64,000 nt of DNA from Taenia hydatigena (taxonomy: Eukaryota > Platyhelminthes > Cestoda > Cyclophyllidea > Taeniidae), in NCBI GenBank assembly GCA_036345935.2, contig JADWOT020001768.1, forward strand, positions 1 to 64,000. Direction: 5' to 3'. Shown piece by piece: positions 1 to 11,615 of the stretch. Under the pieces are notes generated by a model. That model did no database searches, was not told the DNA's origin, and was given only the letters and a program-made list of their open reading frames with translations. How positions within the stretch are numbered: position 1 is the first letter of the stretch; the number at the start of each line of letters is the position of its first letter. A program made the translations under genes and the position numbers.

Positions 1-1
1 A

Positions 2-301
2 TACGGATTTAATATCGCTATTGAACTGCACCCCTTATTGAGGGCACTGTCGTCCAAACACACTTTCGGGATTGTAATCATGGATGATGTGAAGCAAAAA
101 GAGAGAAGCGGAATGGGTCTATTCATGAACTATGCGGAGGAAATGGACTTCGCCAACGGCTCTCCTCTAATGAATGCGTCAATGAACTGGCACATATGGC
201 GCGTTCAAGACTGTAACAGTCAAATTATGCAGCGCAGGGATATTTTCGAATGGGTGTGCCAGGATGTAATTTGGCGGCGAATGCAAGAATCTGCAATTTA
301 A
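2..301 (+). CDS. Unrecognised family A, 3' end, left copy
   Basis: Open from the window edge: YGFNIAIELHPLLRALSSKH onward, through VIMDDVKQKERSGMG, to the conserved tail CQDVIWRRMQESAI and TAA. The frame is intact through the A-rich stretch where the right copy has lost one base. The 5' part lies outside the window. Product unknown; see 37132-38482 for domain-level description. Confidence 0.5.
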   Translation, partial: YGFNIAIELHPLLRALSSKHTFGIVIMDDVKQKERSGMGLFMNYAEEMDFANGSPLMNASMNWHIWRVQDCNSQIMQRRDIFEWVCQDVIWRRMQESAI

Positions 302-2474
302 TTAGCTACAATACCTTGTGTAATGCTTAAATTTGTGAACTGGTTCATTAATTTTCTTAATAATTGAGGAAGATTAATATAATCTTGTCCTATCTTAGAT
401 GCTTTTTATCCGTAATGAGGTTAAGTATCTGGTGTCTTTGGCGCTGACTAGAACTTTAACGAGAGTTCTAGACTAAAGAATGCATCATAAACGGAATTGC
501 GCAAGACTGTGCTGGGTCTATTCATAAAAAAATTTGACTAGAGCATCGTTGGCAAGATGACTTATTTCTGCTTGATGCAGTGGATGACTATCCTTTCCCA
601 TTTATGCCCCTCCTTCTCGTTCCCCTTTCTTCCGAGTTTCACCGCGTTGTCAATTAAATCTGACTTGCCCAATATCGAGTTGAGTGGTGCTCATTAAGCA
701 CGGAGTTTCCTCACGAATCGGCAAATATTTTGCTCTTTGAGACACATTTCTGAACCAGCACTAGTCACCCAGTTGTCCGTCATTTTTAATCAAACGCCTC
801 GTTTGACTGCTCATTCCCTCGCCTTTGATCCTACCCTAAGTCTAATCTTTCTAATATTCTTAAGAAAAGACCGCTGTTTCTGCTGCTCCCATCCCATCAA
901 ACTTGCAGTGTTGCATACTTGTTCATCGGTGGGTACTTTGAGATCAATGCCCTGAGATGATAAGATAAGTAGTAGTTGTTGCTATTAGTTTCTGAAGAAC
1001 CAGTACCTCCACATAACACAGTGGCTTGTGTTTAGAGTTTTTTCACAAGCGGATGAAGGCAGCTGTTGAGTGGTCGAGACAGCAGATTCATCGCAAAAAA
1101 AACGCTCTACAAATAAATTTAGACAGAAATTGTAGGCAAAGCGTGATAACGTATGTGGTGCATTCCCTGGTTGCTGCGTCATTCCCGAAAGGATGTTCTG
1201 TTATTTGCAATAGGAGCGCAATAAAAACATGATCGTGATGACGCATGTGAAGGTAGACATGCGTGATTGACGCGTATCAAACTAACTTTACTGATCGCTC
1301 ACACTAGCGCAACCTCATGGGCTTCAAGCGCAAGAAGTGGCGATTCCGTGGGCCAATTTTTAGCAGTGATGATGTTGTGAAGTGGTCGTCCGTGACAGAG
1401 TCCAACCCATAAGTTCAAATTTACTAGCCAGAATTGTGTTTGTACGTTCGAAAATGCCGAATTTCCTCTTCATATTGATGGTTCTACTGAAGTAGCACCC
1501 CATGGACATACATTGCATTGAATGTGGCAGTGCTTGTTCATAAAGCGGATGACTAGTTACGCTTCCATGGCGAACTTTCATCTCATATGAACAACTTACT
1601 AATGAAGACTTGCAGATGGGACGTTATGCTTAGCATTCACAGGAACTCTGGCTACTTACTGGCACAATGAAGCGAATTTAAGTGTGCTACCTCGCTCATG
1701 GAAGACAATAACTTAGCTTATTTAATTTTCTAACAATTCAAGCCACACACCATGCGGGAATTATGCCTATTTATGTCTAAAACATGCCATTCTACATCCC
1801 TGCGTGTTTCTACTAGTCATCATGTCCCGCCATCAACAGTCCACCCATGACCGTGACTAAGTTATACGGCGTTTTAAATAAAGGTGGCGCAACACGAAAA
1901 TACCAGCAATGAGGCGAGACTGTTGACAAACGTCAATTGTGTATTGCATCGATTCTGTAGAAATGCAAGGATACTTTGAATTCTCTTAATTGTCCCTAAT
2001 TTCGGCCATTGATTCGCATTCTTACCTTTATAATGGCTTTGGAGTAACAAGATGCTGACATGTTAGATGTTCGAGCAGTGGTGCGTAGCTTCTACTGACA
2101 AATCCACAGACCTCACAAATTCAAAATTTCTCAGATGGCGTACTCTGCTCTATTAACCTCCCAATGATGTATTGGTGCATGCATGTGGACGCACTTCTTT
2201 TCCATCGTCGTATGGCTGCATTTGACTTGACGCACGTCTGCACTAACTACTTAACGCAATGAGTTTTGGTGTGAGGACTGAATCTGCGACTTGCTGCTAC
2301 ATGTCTCATCCATAACAAATTGACCTGTTTCCGCACAAAAGCTTTAGAGAAGGGATAAAATTTAGGTTTCTACACCCCGCAATATGTGCCACATTCTCTG
2401 ATGTAGCGCAGCAACTGAATTGAACTACCAAAGGTCCAAATCGAGTTTCCAATTCAACTCTCTCTATACAGCTT
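302..2474. other. No supported gene
   Basis: Holds the conserved 3' flank of family A (to about 1000). Beyond that it is arm sequence with no open frame I trust. Confidence 0.6.
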
Positions 2475-2834
2475 ATGGTAAAACATTGGCACATGGTACA
2501 AAAGGATGTAAAAGAACGTTGTTATATTTTGATTCCGTATCGGGAACTAAAGATAATGCAGTTGGAAATGCGTGCAACCACATCATTACAATTCAACCAA
2601 AAACATGAATTTTACTTAATGAAGGTTATAAAGCAGGGCTACCTACCTCTGATAGCCAGAAGATTGAATTGTAGCCGCATATTTGCGCATACTTATCCGT
2701 TTACACAGCACATATGTGCATGTATTCTTAATAGTTTTCTAATGCTTCCATACATTGTGAGACTATTTCATAGGCATTGCATCTACTTTCCCAAGAAGTG
2801 GTTGCATTTGCTAAACCCAAACAATTTGCATTAA
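2475..2834 (+). CDS. 119-aa hypothetical frame, left copy
   Basis: ATG-initiated, MVKHWHMVQKDVKERCYILI to LHLLNPNNLH, TAA. The right copy (34576-34935) is open over exactly the same length. I count about 16 replacements and 8 silent changes, which is not strong evidence for coding. No domain recognised. Confidence 0.25.
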   Translation: MVKHWHMVQKDVKERCYILIPYRELKIMQLEMRATTSLQFNQKHEFYLMKVIKQGYLPLIARRLNCSRIFAHTYPFTQHICACILNSFLMLPYIVRLFHRHCIYFPKKWLHLLNPNNLH

Positions 2835-2979
2835 GTCTGCTAGGTGGCTTTGAACTACCTCATGATAAGTGCACCTTCCGCTAGGACTGGTGGCCGCCTA
2901 TTCAAAGTGAGGAAAACTGACTGGTAATTATCAGCCTCTCAGAATTTAAACTACGCCTTCTCCAACATCCCGCATTCAG

Positions 2980-3143
2980 AGGCCACGGAGCTGCCGATTA
3001 AAATCGGTCATACTACCAGCAGCATTGCCCAGTTCAATCCATACAATCCTGTAGCGGAATGTAAGGGCGCGCCTGCTGCTTGGAATACTGATGACACTTG
3101 CCCGGTTTCAAATCTCACTCTTGAGCTTCAAAACTCCTTTTAA
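2980..3143 (+). CDS. Terminal exon, ELPIKIG family, left copy
   Basis: After a strong acceptor (CTTCTCCAACATCCCGCATTCAG) one frame reads ATELPIKIGHTTSSIAQFNP, then YNPVAECKGAPAAWNTDDT, ending LTLELQNSF and TAA. The right copy (34210-34430) keeps the frame but has lost this stop and runs on to PTPCGMH. A third copy on the minus strand of 63160-63330 matches at peptide level (NPDNPVTGCQGAP, LPNLTLKFQNSI). Peptide conservation over such divergence suggests an original coding exon. Function unknown. Confidence 0.35.
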
Positions 3144-3567
3144 GCCTGCAGCCACATATATTTTTACTCACACAGCCAACTCCTTGTGGCATGCATTGAC
3201 TAGCAGCTTATATTTAGTCAGGTTATACCAAACCGTAATTTGCACCCAATTTAATGCCACTTAGAGTCCTGCAAAATTAGCACTGCATTACTATTTAAAT
3301 ATAAACATATTCAAAATGCCAAGCTAAGGTCAATCTTTTTTGTGGCCTTGGTAAGAAGGACAAGAATCCTGCCCTGTGTGGGGAGTGCACAAAAGTGCAT
3401 GAACGTGGAGTTGTTTGTGTGTGGGTCCATCAACAAACCACCTTAAACGAGTTAGAACTGATACGCATGGTTTACAAGCATATCCATTCATAAACTTAAT
3501 CGGCGCTAGTTTTTTAAAAGCAATTTAGAGCCATCTCCTTGACTGACTGCTTTACAGGTACTCCAAG

Positions 3568-3822
3568 TCAGAGTATTAGCAGTCGTTGCTGTAGGTATTG
3601 GAGGCGCGGGGGGGCAGTTAAATAGCTAGCAATGCAATCAAAAATAAGTTCAGCGAATGGCGCATTGCAGCAGCATTGTTTCCCTAAATGGTCTTTAATT
3701 TGAAAGTCCACTGTTTGTTGATTTGGACTTTGGGTGCATTTGCACTGGTAACATGTGTGTTCTTTTGCTCCTAAAAACTGCACGGGATATGTTGAACTGT
3801 TCGGTAAATAAGTAACATACAA
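3568..3822 (-). CDS. Cys-rich 84-aa hypothetical frame, left copy
   Basis: Open frame with HTCYQCKCTQSPNQQTVDFQ, then IKDHLGKQCCCNAPF. The Cys/His spacing might bind a metal but fits no family I know. The right copy near 33590-33840 is interrupted by a TAA, and a further copy at 62500-62770 is more decayed. A more distant relative of this segment lies at 7880-8160. Confidence 0.25.
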   Translation of the reverse strand: MYVTYLPNSSTYPVQFLGAKEHTCYQCKCTQSPNQQTVDFQIKDHLGKQCCCNAPFAELIFDCIASYLTAPPRLQYLQQRLLIL

Positions 3823-3854
3823 ACCCTGCTAATAGCAGTCAGTATCACAGGTAA

Positions 3855-4220
3855 ACTCAAATCGCAATGAGAAATGCTATTAATGGAGATAAAACATTAG
3901 CTTGTAGCCTCTTTGGCAGTGGCGTACCTTCACATCCAAGAGAAAGGCAGCATCCGGTGAGTGGCCGTTGGACAAACAGCGCAGGCGCTTGAGGCCATCC
4001 AACGGATTTATCGTAAGTTGCTCCGACTAAGCGGAATCAACTACTTTGTGTTAATATAGACGCATTGAGAAACACTGTGCAATAAAGACTAGGAAATCAC
4101 GCTCGCAAATATAAGGAACTACCTAAAAAATATTCAAAAATGCATGGCACTTGCATTCAATAGACGGACACCTATGCAAATAAAATGCAACTGGCTTCGT
4201 GATAATCACTAAGGCTGCTA
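3855..4220 (+). repeat. Diverged relative of the 111-aa exon segment
   Basis: Aligns with 8650-8960 in the same arm, for example GCTATTAATGGAGATAAAACATT against GCTATTAATGAGGACGCAACATT, and CTACCTAAAAA.ATATTCAAAAATGCAT in both. The frame is broken. Together with 3568-3822 against 7880-8160, it indicates a direct duplication within the arm about 4.3-4.8 kb apart. Confidence 0.5.
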
Positions 4221-4297
4221 CCATTTAACTTTCAGGCTGCTTGGAACTATTTACCTTAATTTTTTACTTTTGGTTAGGCAAAATGCACTGGAAGCGC

Positions 4298-4317
4298 ACG
4301 TATCAACACGTATCAAC
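4298..4317 (+). repeat. Tandem 10-bp repeat at the right-arm insertion site
   Basis: ACGTATCAAC occurs twice in direct succession, exactly where the right arm carries the 8.26-kb extra segment. Confidence 0.8.
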
Positions 4318-5330
4318 ACTGTACTTGCAACAGCTATTTCCATCTCCTTCTTAGCCCTCCAGAAACACCTAATATGAAGAGATGTAAGGTTCTTAGATAC
4401 CTTTGTTGTATGCTATGGTACAGTCAGTAGAGTAGGATTCCCTACCCCAGAAGAATTGAATTGATTTTGTAGAAATATGTTTTTAGTTGTCTTCCTGCCT
4501 CTCGCCTACAAGATATATTTCAAGACCATAAGCATCACAGCATTAGCAGAACAGTCGCCTTTCTTCGCGACATCAAATTATAACAACTAAAAATAGGGAG
4601 GCGAGAGATCATCTAGTGCACGTTAATTATTTTCTCCACCCGTCAATGCAGCACTTTGTGTAGAGAGGGTTGACTTCCTAGGATCTTGTCAGCTGTACAC
4701 AGCGCAGATCACTGAAACCAGAGGGTCTGCTCAGCTGAGTGTACACTCAAGTCAAGCTCATTGTAAGTAGTACTGACCAGCTCATGATTCATACCTGAGG
4801 TGAGTGGGTACGTTCATGCGTTTTAGACTAGAGGTGCTACACTGAAATGTCTTAGATCTCAACAAAATGTCTGCTATTGACAATGTAAATTGAATTTTCA
4901 ATGTGATGGGATACTAAGTAAGATAGGGAGAGAATTAACATTAATTTACAGAATTTACAGCCTGAACAACAACTAATCGCTTCTAAAAAAAGGTTTACTA
5001 AAATAGACACAACGGTGTAGTTCCTAAATCTAGCTTCATGTGGATCACTTCTACCAGGATTTTTAATTTAATAACTTTTAATCATGCAGCCATTTTCTAA
5101 GTACCATGGTCACCCGGTGGCAATCAAACTTGCCAAAATGGGTCTAGATGGAGGAACAAACTTCTGAACATTAAAGTTTTATGCACTTTTTTAAATTTGC
5201 TTACCTAAACACAATCATAATGGAAGCAGACTTAATGTCCAGATTTTTAGTTCATGCATTCACACACCTCTTTCCTTCAGTTTATCACCTTCATATTACC
5301 ACCGTCCTGTCAAATAATGCAGAGCAGCAT
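4318..5330. other. No supported gene
   Basis: Arm sequence matching 23907-24842. I see no coding segment on either strand. Confidence 0.55.
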
Positions 5331-5552
5331 TCATAAATTAAATTGTTCAGATCCACCCAAACCATATCTATTTGGATTGGGCATTTTAAATGCTGTTCTA
5401 ATAAAACACACTGGATTCACCAAAACATTGTTGTTGGTCACAAAGATGGATGACGTTGAATCCGTCCACCCAGTTTCAATATGGACACCAGCGTCCGCGG
5501 CAAAACCTGTCGAAGCCTGCCCGTGATAGCCATCAACTTTTTTTAAGTTTGG
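5331..5552 (-). CDS. Hypothetical exon GYHGQASTGF, left copy
   Basis: Open frame VDGYHGQASTGFAADAGVHI... ending GGSEQFNL and a TAA, just downstream of the 44-aa frame on the same strand. Protein-like composition but no recognised domain. The right copy differs by two replacements. A frame starting ATG inside the same segment (MAITGRLRQ...) is also open for a short distance, so the coding frame is uncertain. Confidence 0.25.
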   Translation of the reverse strand, partial: PNLKKVDGYHGQASTGFAADAGVHIETGWTDSTSSIFVTNNNVLVNPVCFIRTAFKMPNPNRYGLGGSEQFNL

Positions 5553-5583
5553 TGCATGGTAAATGCAACCACACAAAATTTTA

Positions 5584-5718
5584 TCAGTCTGGCTCAATGC
5601 TTTTCACAGCGACCACAGCTAGAAACCAGACCACAATGAGAACTACATCGTCGACTATTGTTTCTGTGGCAAATGATGGGAGCAATATACTCCAATAATC
5701 AACAAAAAATAATGCCAT
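5584..5718 (-). CDS. 44-aa predicted membrane microprotein, left copy
   Basis: ATG-TGA frame starting MALFFVDYWSILLPSFATET and ending AVKSIEPD. A central hydrophobic run (VVLIVVWFLAVVAV, about residues 25-38) predicts one membrane helix with an acidic loop before it. The right copy encodes the same 44 residues; the two nucleotide differences (ACA/ACC and CTA/TTA) are both silent. The counts are too small for a formal test. A decayed relative is in the insert near 26.7-26.8 kb. Family not recognised; it could be an exon of a longer gene. Confidence 0.4.
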   Translation of the reverse strand: MALFFVDYWSILLPSFATETIVDDVVLIVVWFLAVVAVKSIEPD

Positions 5719-7208
5719 GACCCTTTGCGTGGATGGTGGTGCCCCAGGAAGCCATTGTCAGACCTGGCTCCATGGCAATTCCTTTTGCATGAGAAAGTTG
5801 AGCCTGGTATTGACACGTTTGTTTACTTGCATTGCTTGCACATAATGATAACTTGATAACTGAAGGCGATAATTTGCAACATTTAACTTCTGTCCTCCTG
5901 TGTGTTTCCCCTCGGTGTAACATCTTGTGATTGCTATAGTTCAAAAGAAGCGTCATTAGGTGTGGAAACGGATTACATGGAAAACGTGGAAGACCTCGAC
6001 TAAAATCGTTTTAAAACCAGCAGATCCCACCCCAGGATAACAATTAATTCGAGCATATATCATGTAACCTTTAAAATCAATTTCAAAACCGTTGGTTGGC
6101 TATTGTCTTGATAACGCAGATAAAGAGGAGACTGTTTCATCTTTCGCTGCAAAGTAATGCAAATGACACTAGCAATTTTTAGGATAGGTGTGTGCATTTG
6201 CCTCTTTACCGTAACTGAAATGTCTCAACAAGAGAATAAAACACGAAAACGGAGGAAGGAAAAATCCCCTCATAAGTGTTGCTAAGCATTGATTTTTTTT
6301 AATGACGACCTTCATCAAAACATCATTACTTTAATCGTGCAGGAAGCATTTTAGAACATTGCGAATCGATCCATGTAGACCGCCTTGCGCGACACCAAGA
6401 AGCAATGAACATGGTGCATTAAGTTGTCTCATGGTAAATTTGCCTAGTCGTAGCAATCAAAAGACGGATATCGTAAATGCATCACACATCTTAGGAGCTT
6501 CTCTTTTCCTTATAATGATAGAGAATTTTTATTAAATTGGTGTAGAGGAGTCAGGAAAGAAGTAAGAGTTTCTCGTTGCTGTAGCGGTTCTGGTGAATTA
6601 ATGAAGCCTAGTTCTTGCTCGTGGATGAATGAAACACCCATCAACAGCCAGGCAAGCAGCATTTAGGCTCCACCAATCCCATGAATAAGCAGGCGTCATC
6701 GTAAACATTGGACTCTTTTAGAAGAAGTGGATAACTTGTAAATACGCTTCTAATTCCACTTAAATTAGGAGGCCTTAACCTAATCACTTTCTTGGGCCAA
6801 AGATTTGAAGAAAGATAACATCTCTTATCGCATTTGATGCGTTTGCCTTTAATATTTTTCAGAATCGCTTAGGCAAAACTCACCTGATAGAAAATAAGAT
6901 GACGTCAACTATGATGCATGCAGACATTATTAACAACGATTGCAGGAAGGAAGTAGTAAGTAACACGGAAGCAGGATAGTTAGACAAACAAACAATTAAG
7001 TTTTGTGGCGCATGTAGTTACCCAAGAGCTTATTGGAGAAAAATTCTTGTCCTCATGTCTGGCGTCAGTAGTAGAATTGATGACAGCAGCGGGAAGGTTA
7101 ATAAATTTGAAAGCAAGGGCCAGCTAATTGATCAGCAGAACGGTTGTTTTATTGTGGGCAAGCGGGTCATTCTATTAGACGCAGAGGGTTCCATAGCGTT
7201 TACACACT
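5719..7208. other. No supported gene
   Basis: A short open frame at 5719-5956 is preserved in the right arm but lacks coding features. A segment near 6480-6600 has relatives at 21.5 kb (arm mirror), 26.6 kb and 27.5 kb. Confidence 0.5.
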
Positions 7209-7489
7209 TTAGCAGCGCCTCAAGATGCTAGTGAAGTGGAGGTGCAAATTGTCGACATTTATGCCCTTTATTGGAATAGAAAGGTAACAAGTATGTGTGA
7301 TTGGCTTTACTGGATGGACAATGAACAGGGAATGCAATCCAACCTTGCCTTTGTTTATCTTTGTGTAGCATCCTATTTCTAAAAGCGTGTTTAGACCCTC
7401 AAAACACTGCATGCATAAGCAGAACTTGCAGATACTGTGACGCAGGAGGTGTTGCTGCGCCTAATTCAAGTCGTTGTGCTCCTTATTGC
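7209..7489 (-). pseudogene. C2H2 zinc-finger exon, left copy (broken)
   Basis: Minus-strand partner of 20656-20964. The finger region reads GYSSTVCNKEHNDLN, stop, then AQQHLLRH: the first zinc-binding Cys is replaced by Ser and a TAG interrupts the finger. Downstream the frame is open (CFEGLNTLLEIGCYTKINKG... to ILRRC) and keeps its length in both arms. The family is clear from the intact finger at 59.9 kb. Confidence 0.45.
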
Positions 7490-8653
7490 ACACAGTGGAA
7501 CTGTACCCACCGTCAGCCTTTTCTTCACATTCCACAACAAAATTAAACGAGAAAATTAAACCAATCATAATAAAAAGTTTTCGTTGGCGTAGATAATGTT
7601 CTGCTAACTGGCATATGTTTCACAATGCTTTATTCTCGCCATATGAAATATATTTGATATGCACTTGATTTGTACGGTTTTAAAAAATAGGGGTAAGCTA
7701 GAAATTCCTGAGGCATCTCAAATGCATCTTTCGATCAGCCATAAAGATGTTCTTACCAGCCTCTCCATGGCGGACGTATGTCAGTCGGGAATAGTTGCTC
7801 TTAAGCATCTCCCAAAGTAAGCACTTAAAAATATGAGCAAAATAATGGCATAATTCGTGGCACAATTAGGACTTTCAGGTTGGTTATATACTGAACCGTT
7901 CGACGCATCCCGTGTGCCCATCACAACTGAAAGCGCACCGATGGTACTAATTAGATTGTTCCTAAGGCCTAATGCAGCAAACAGCAGATTTTAAGGTCCA
8001 GAATAGTCGGGAAAAAGTGCTTTTGTGCATACGCTATTCCTGTTTGTATTGTCGTCTTCAGAGCTTTTATTGATTAACGCACCGATTTGAGGATGCAGTC
8101 AAGCAGTCACTAAATGGGGCGGCTGTAAACAGCCCTAAATAATCGTCATCAAAGTAGGTTATTGGATGGGTGCATCTTCTTCATCGTGTGCCTCTGTTCC
8201 GATTCGTCTTAGCCGGTTGATCGACAGGTCCCATCGCCTACCGTATCAAGGCTCTTCCAAATTTCTATCCGCCTTACCAAAGCTACAATAAAATTATCTT
8301 GAGCTTTGCATGTTGATTATGATTGCATTTAGAATGACAGCACAATGCGCTTTCTGCAAATGAAAAATGGTTTCAAGTTGGATGAAAACCAGTCCAGAAC
8401 TTAAAATAAAACTATTTGTATCAGTCTTCCTGTTTTAAACGCAGTTTGTAATTCGGAGCAAACCGACTTGCTATAAGCTACTGGTCAATGAACGTCTCCA
8501 GCAGTGCGCCAAGTAGGAACGAAAAATATCTCTGACCAGAAGTTGGGAAGAAGATCAAAATTTAGGAGTAATACTTAGATCCTAAAATAAGTCCTCATTT
8601 TTTCTAGCAGTGACTGAGTTGATGCATTCTGTCACGGGTTTGTTCAAATTGCA

Positions 8654-8985
8654 ATGAGTGCTATTAATGAGGACGCAACATTAGCGGATGTTCTCTTTCC
8701 CTTATTGTGTGACTCTTGGGAGTGGCGTGGCCCTGCATCCAAGAGAAAGGCAGTATACAGTGAGTGGTTATCCGAGGAACGGGGCAGATGCTTGATATCA
8801 CCCAACGGGTTTATTGCTGGTTGCTTTGATTTGGCATTGGGAAACGCTGTGCAAGAAAGACAAAGAAATTTGTCCACGACTATATGGAACTACCTAAAAA
8901 TATTCAAAAATGCATTGAGCTTACGTTTAATAGGCAAACATGCATGTGATTACGATTTGAATGACTTTGAACTTCAAGCCATTGG
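8654..8985 (+). CDS. 111-aa open exon, left copy
   Basis: An ATG-initiated frame (MSAINEDATLADVLFPLLCD...) open for 111 codons and running into a GTGAGG donor-like site at 8986. It is unrecognised. The right copy (19266-19597) is also open. Between them I count 12 replacement changes and 1 silent change, which is no sign of purifying selection. A diverged, broken relative lies at about 3855-4220, so this is an older duplicated unit. It could be non-coding sequence that happens to be open. Confidence 0.3.
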
Positions 8986-9012
8986 GTGAGGTGGAAGAAT
9001 GCACAGGCTTAC

Positions 9013-9168
9013 TTGAACTATCTCTCGTGACCGAAGTTGTTCCGCGCGATAGTAGATTTGGCCTGCTTTGCTCCTTCCACCTTCTCCTCTATCTCTGAGG
9101 AAGTCCTGAAGAGAAAGGGCCACAAGCTCAAATGGCGGCTGTTTATAGAGGGATAGGAAATAGCTTTC
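9013..9168 (-). CDS. 52-aa hypothetical exon, left copy
   Basis: Bounded by an acceptor-like TTAATTACAAG and a donor-like CAA/GTAAGC, with one open frame reading ESYFLSLYKQPPFELVALSL and ending RSREIVQ. The mirror is 19083-19238. Its donor lies only 27 bp from the donor of the opposite-strand exon at 8654-8985, so at least one of the two is probably not a real exon. Unrecognised. Confidence 0.25.
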
Positions 9169-9243
9169 CTTGTAATTAAAATGCCCACTGACTGATGATA
9201 TCCGTTTTAGCAATTGTGTCAGTGGATGGCCTATCCTCAACAA

Positions 9244-10332
9244 AAACTTCTATCCGCTTTAAGAGAATCCAGGGGCGATCTGTCCAACACATTGCTTTAT
9301 ATGGCTAAGTGCTTAAAACATTGTACCATGTTCGGCCGATTTCGATTCAAGGTTTCCCAGTCACCTTCAATCGCTCTTTTGCTTTTGGCTTATATTTAAG
9401 TCACTTCTAAGTTCCAATTGAGATAGACGCCATTTCTTGTGTTAAAAATGTACTGATTGGGCACGTCTTGAAGGCACAGGCAAATCCTGATAAGTAGCAC
9501 TGGGTCGCTCGATGGTCACCATCTATGTTTTGACGCATTTATGCTGATGGTAGTCATTGGGGCAGACGTCACTGCCTGTTGTAATAGACGTGCTCAAAAT
9601 GGCTTGCTAGAATGAATTCGTGGAATAATTTAGAAGTGAATAGCCCCAATTGTGATCGACCTCAATCAATTTATATTTTCTTATTCCGTATTCATTCGCT
9701 ACAGTCAGTGGGTCGATAAAAAATGCGGAAGGGCCTAGTTACACAAAGTGAAAAAGGGCACGAACATGAAGGCGCTTCGTGCAAAAGATTAGGCATTACG
9801 TCGCTTAACTTTGAAGCACACTAGATGAGAGTAGCCTTTTTGAATCATTTAATATCTGCAAACGCTAATAATTGTGTTCGTTTGACACAGTGGACCCGGT
9901 TTTCTCAAATTTTCTTGCTTCTCAAGAAAGGGAATTAGAATTTTTCTTGATATTTTAATGGTTTAAGAGGTGTTTAGATTGTAATGTCAAGTTAAATGTG
10001 CCAAAATTAAAAAGAGTTGATGCGTTTTAAATGGACATTTATCCGGAATAGTTGGATGGTAAATGAAATTTAGTGGACTGTTTTGCCATGTTAAGATACA
10101 CTAGGCCATTTTATTAAAGTGGCACAGAATTCAGAAGCGTTGCCTTTTCTAATATGGCGGATGGGTAGGAAAAGGTTTTATGCCTCTGACCTTTGTAATT
10201 CGCGAACCGTTCGGATCGTCATTCCCTAAAAATCTGCCTTTTCACGATTTGTTGCATTAAGAGCCGACGAACCAACAAATTTTGCTGATATAGCAAGAAA
10301 TTTGTCGAAAATCCTAAGCCTTACACCAGCTC
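9244..10332. other. No supported gene
   Basis: Arm sequence mirrored at about 17.92-19.0 kb, with no convincing coding segment. Confidence 0.55.
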
Positions 10333-10464
10333 TCATTGCCGCCCTTCACTGACCAACTTAGTAGTGGTGTCAAAATTTTGCATGGAATGCAGCGGCTGAC
10401 AAAGTGATTCAAAAATAGTTGGCGCATGGTGCGCAACTCCCTGCCAGGCTGCATTGAATCCATC
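10333..10464 (-). CDS. Conserved hypothetical exon, left copy
   Basis: The frame reads DGFNAAWQGVAHHAPTIFES and continues to TTTKLVSEGRQ before a TGA, 43 residues. The right arm keeps the same length and stop at 17782-17913. The helical pattern faintly resembles the C-terminal repeats of M1 aminopeptidases, but I do not claim this. No clear upstream acceptor; possibly a pseudogene exon. Confidence 0.25.
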   Translation of the reverse strand, partial: DGFNAAWQGVAHHAPTIFESLCQPLHSMQNFDTTTKLVSEGRQ

Positions 10465-11074
10465 GCATTCACACAAGGTGATAGTCATGCAACACAACAG
10501 TGGCATCGGAAATTTAGGAATCAACTTTGATGAGATCAAAAGCCAAATAACCCCATGCAAACGCAGAGATGGTATCCAAGACTTCGTGCTAGAGCACCAA
10601 AAACCTAAGAGATCATTTTAATCTAAAAGCCGGAGCAGGGTAGGATGCTTAAGATGCAGCTGGCTACTTACCCTCGGGCAAATATACTACTTCACAAAGT
10701 TGGTACAGATTTTAAAAAAAGATGAAATTCAATCAACAGTCTGCTGAGCAGCGCCAAATTGTGAGACACATCGGTTCAGATCAATTTCGAAGGAACCGAA
10801 ATGCACAGAAAGGCACACAAGTAGGTGTTACTATAGTCGTTAAGGGCAGTGGCTTACAAAAGTTCTGCCTCAAACTGTAGCTTAGCTCTTAATATTTACC
10901 CTCCAGCAACATTGGTTATTCATGGTGCGTATCGCGTTCTGTGTACCCACGGATTTGTCACAGTTAACAAATCCTGCGATCAGCAGAGAACGTAGACATT
11001 TTAAGGGCATTTAATCCAATACATGAGAGCATTTCCTCTGGTTCGTTACTTTGTGCTCAAACGCCACTAAACTA

Positions 11075-11615
11075 TCAATTGGCCAAACGGCAAGCAGTAT
11101 TAAGTGAGTCCATTGCACCATACCCCAGCTGGAAATGATAGATAAACAAGTTGAGGCCTTTGGGACTCCTTGTCATTACCTCACGGCTAACGAGTCTACG
11201 GATAAGGTGAGAGCCTAAACTTAGACGAATTTGTGAATGCTCGCTAGTGGTGAGGTTAAGGGATGCAGCGTATCGGAGACCTATTTCTAAATGGACAAAC
11301 GAAAAGAAAAAAAGGCATAAAATCACTCAGTCAAATTAAGAAGAGCTCAGCGCGATTTTTTTGAATAGCCAAAAGTGAAGATGACAAATGATCAAGAGGC
11401 TGAAATTTCCACAGCGAAGAACATTGGATAACATCATATCCGTGCCGTAAGGCATGCTATTTGATAATGCGGGGGGTTTAAACTTACCCAAGTGAAATTG
11501 GAGATTCTCATTTGCGTTGCCAAAGGAATGCTGTTTTGCAGCATGGGTCGCTGCCAGTTGAACGGCGCTACCATTAACGCCAAGACTCGTACAGCGCAAT
11601 CCAAATAAAAGGCTC
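11075..11615 (-). CDS. Two-exon gene 3' part, left copy (apparently intact)
   Basis: Exon 1 at 11488-11615 follows the acceptor GTCTGCAG and ends at the donor CACTTGG/GTAAGT. Its frame reads SLLFGLRCTSLGVNGS and continues to LQFHL. The 201-nt intron ends in a long pyrimidine tract and TTTAG. Exon 2 (11075-11286) continues in phase as EIGLRYAASLNLTTSEHSQI and on to DSLNTACRLAN, then TGA. A second frame is open in exon 1 (MRSDALVAQPAAFAQLSSSA onward), but it runs into a stop two codons after the same splice. I do not recognise the product. It lies downstream of the serpin remnant on the same strand and could be a further, diverged part of it. Confidence 0.4.

Noticed and set aside
5719..5956. 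85-codon frame preserved in both arms (minus strand; mirror 23204-23461)
   Set aside because: The four differences I saw are all replacements in that frame. A different frame overlapping its end encodes the better-supported 44-aa protein.
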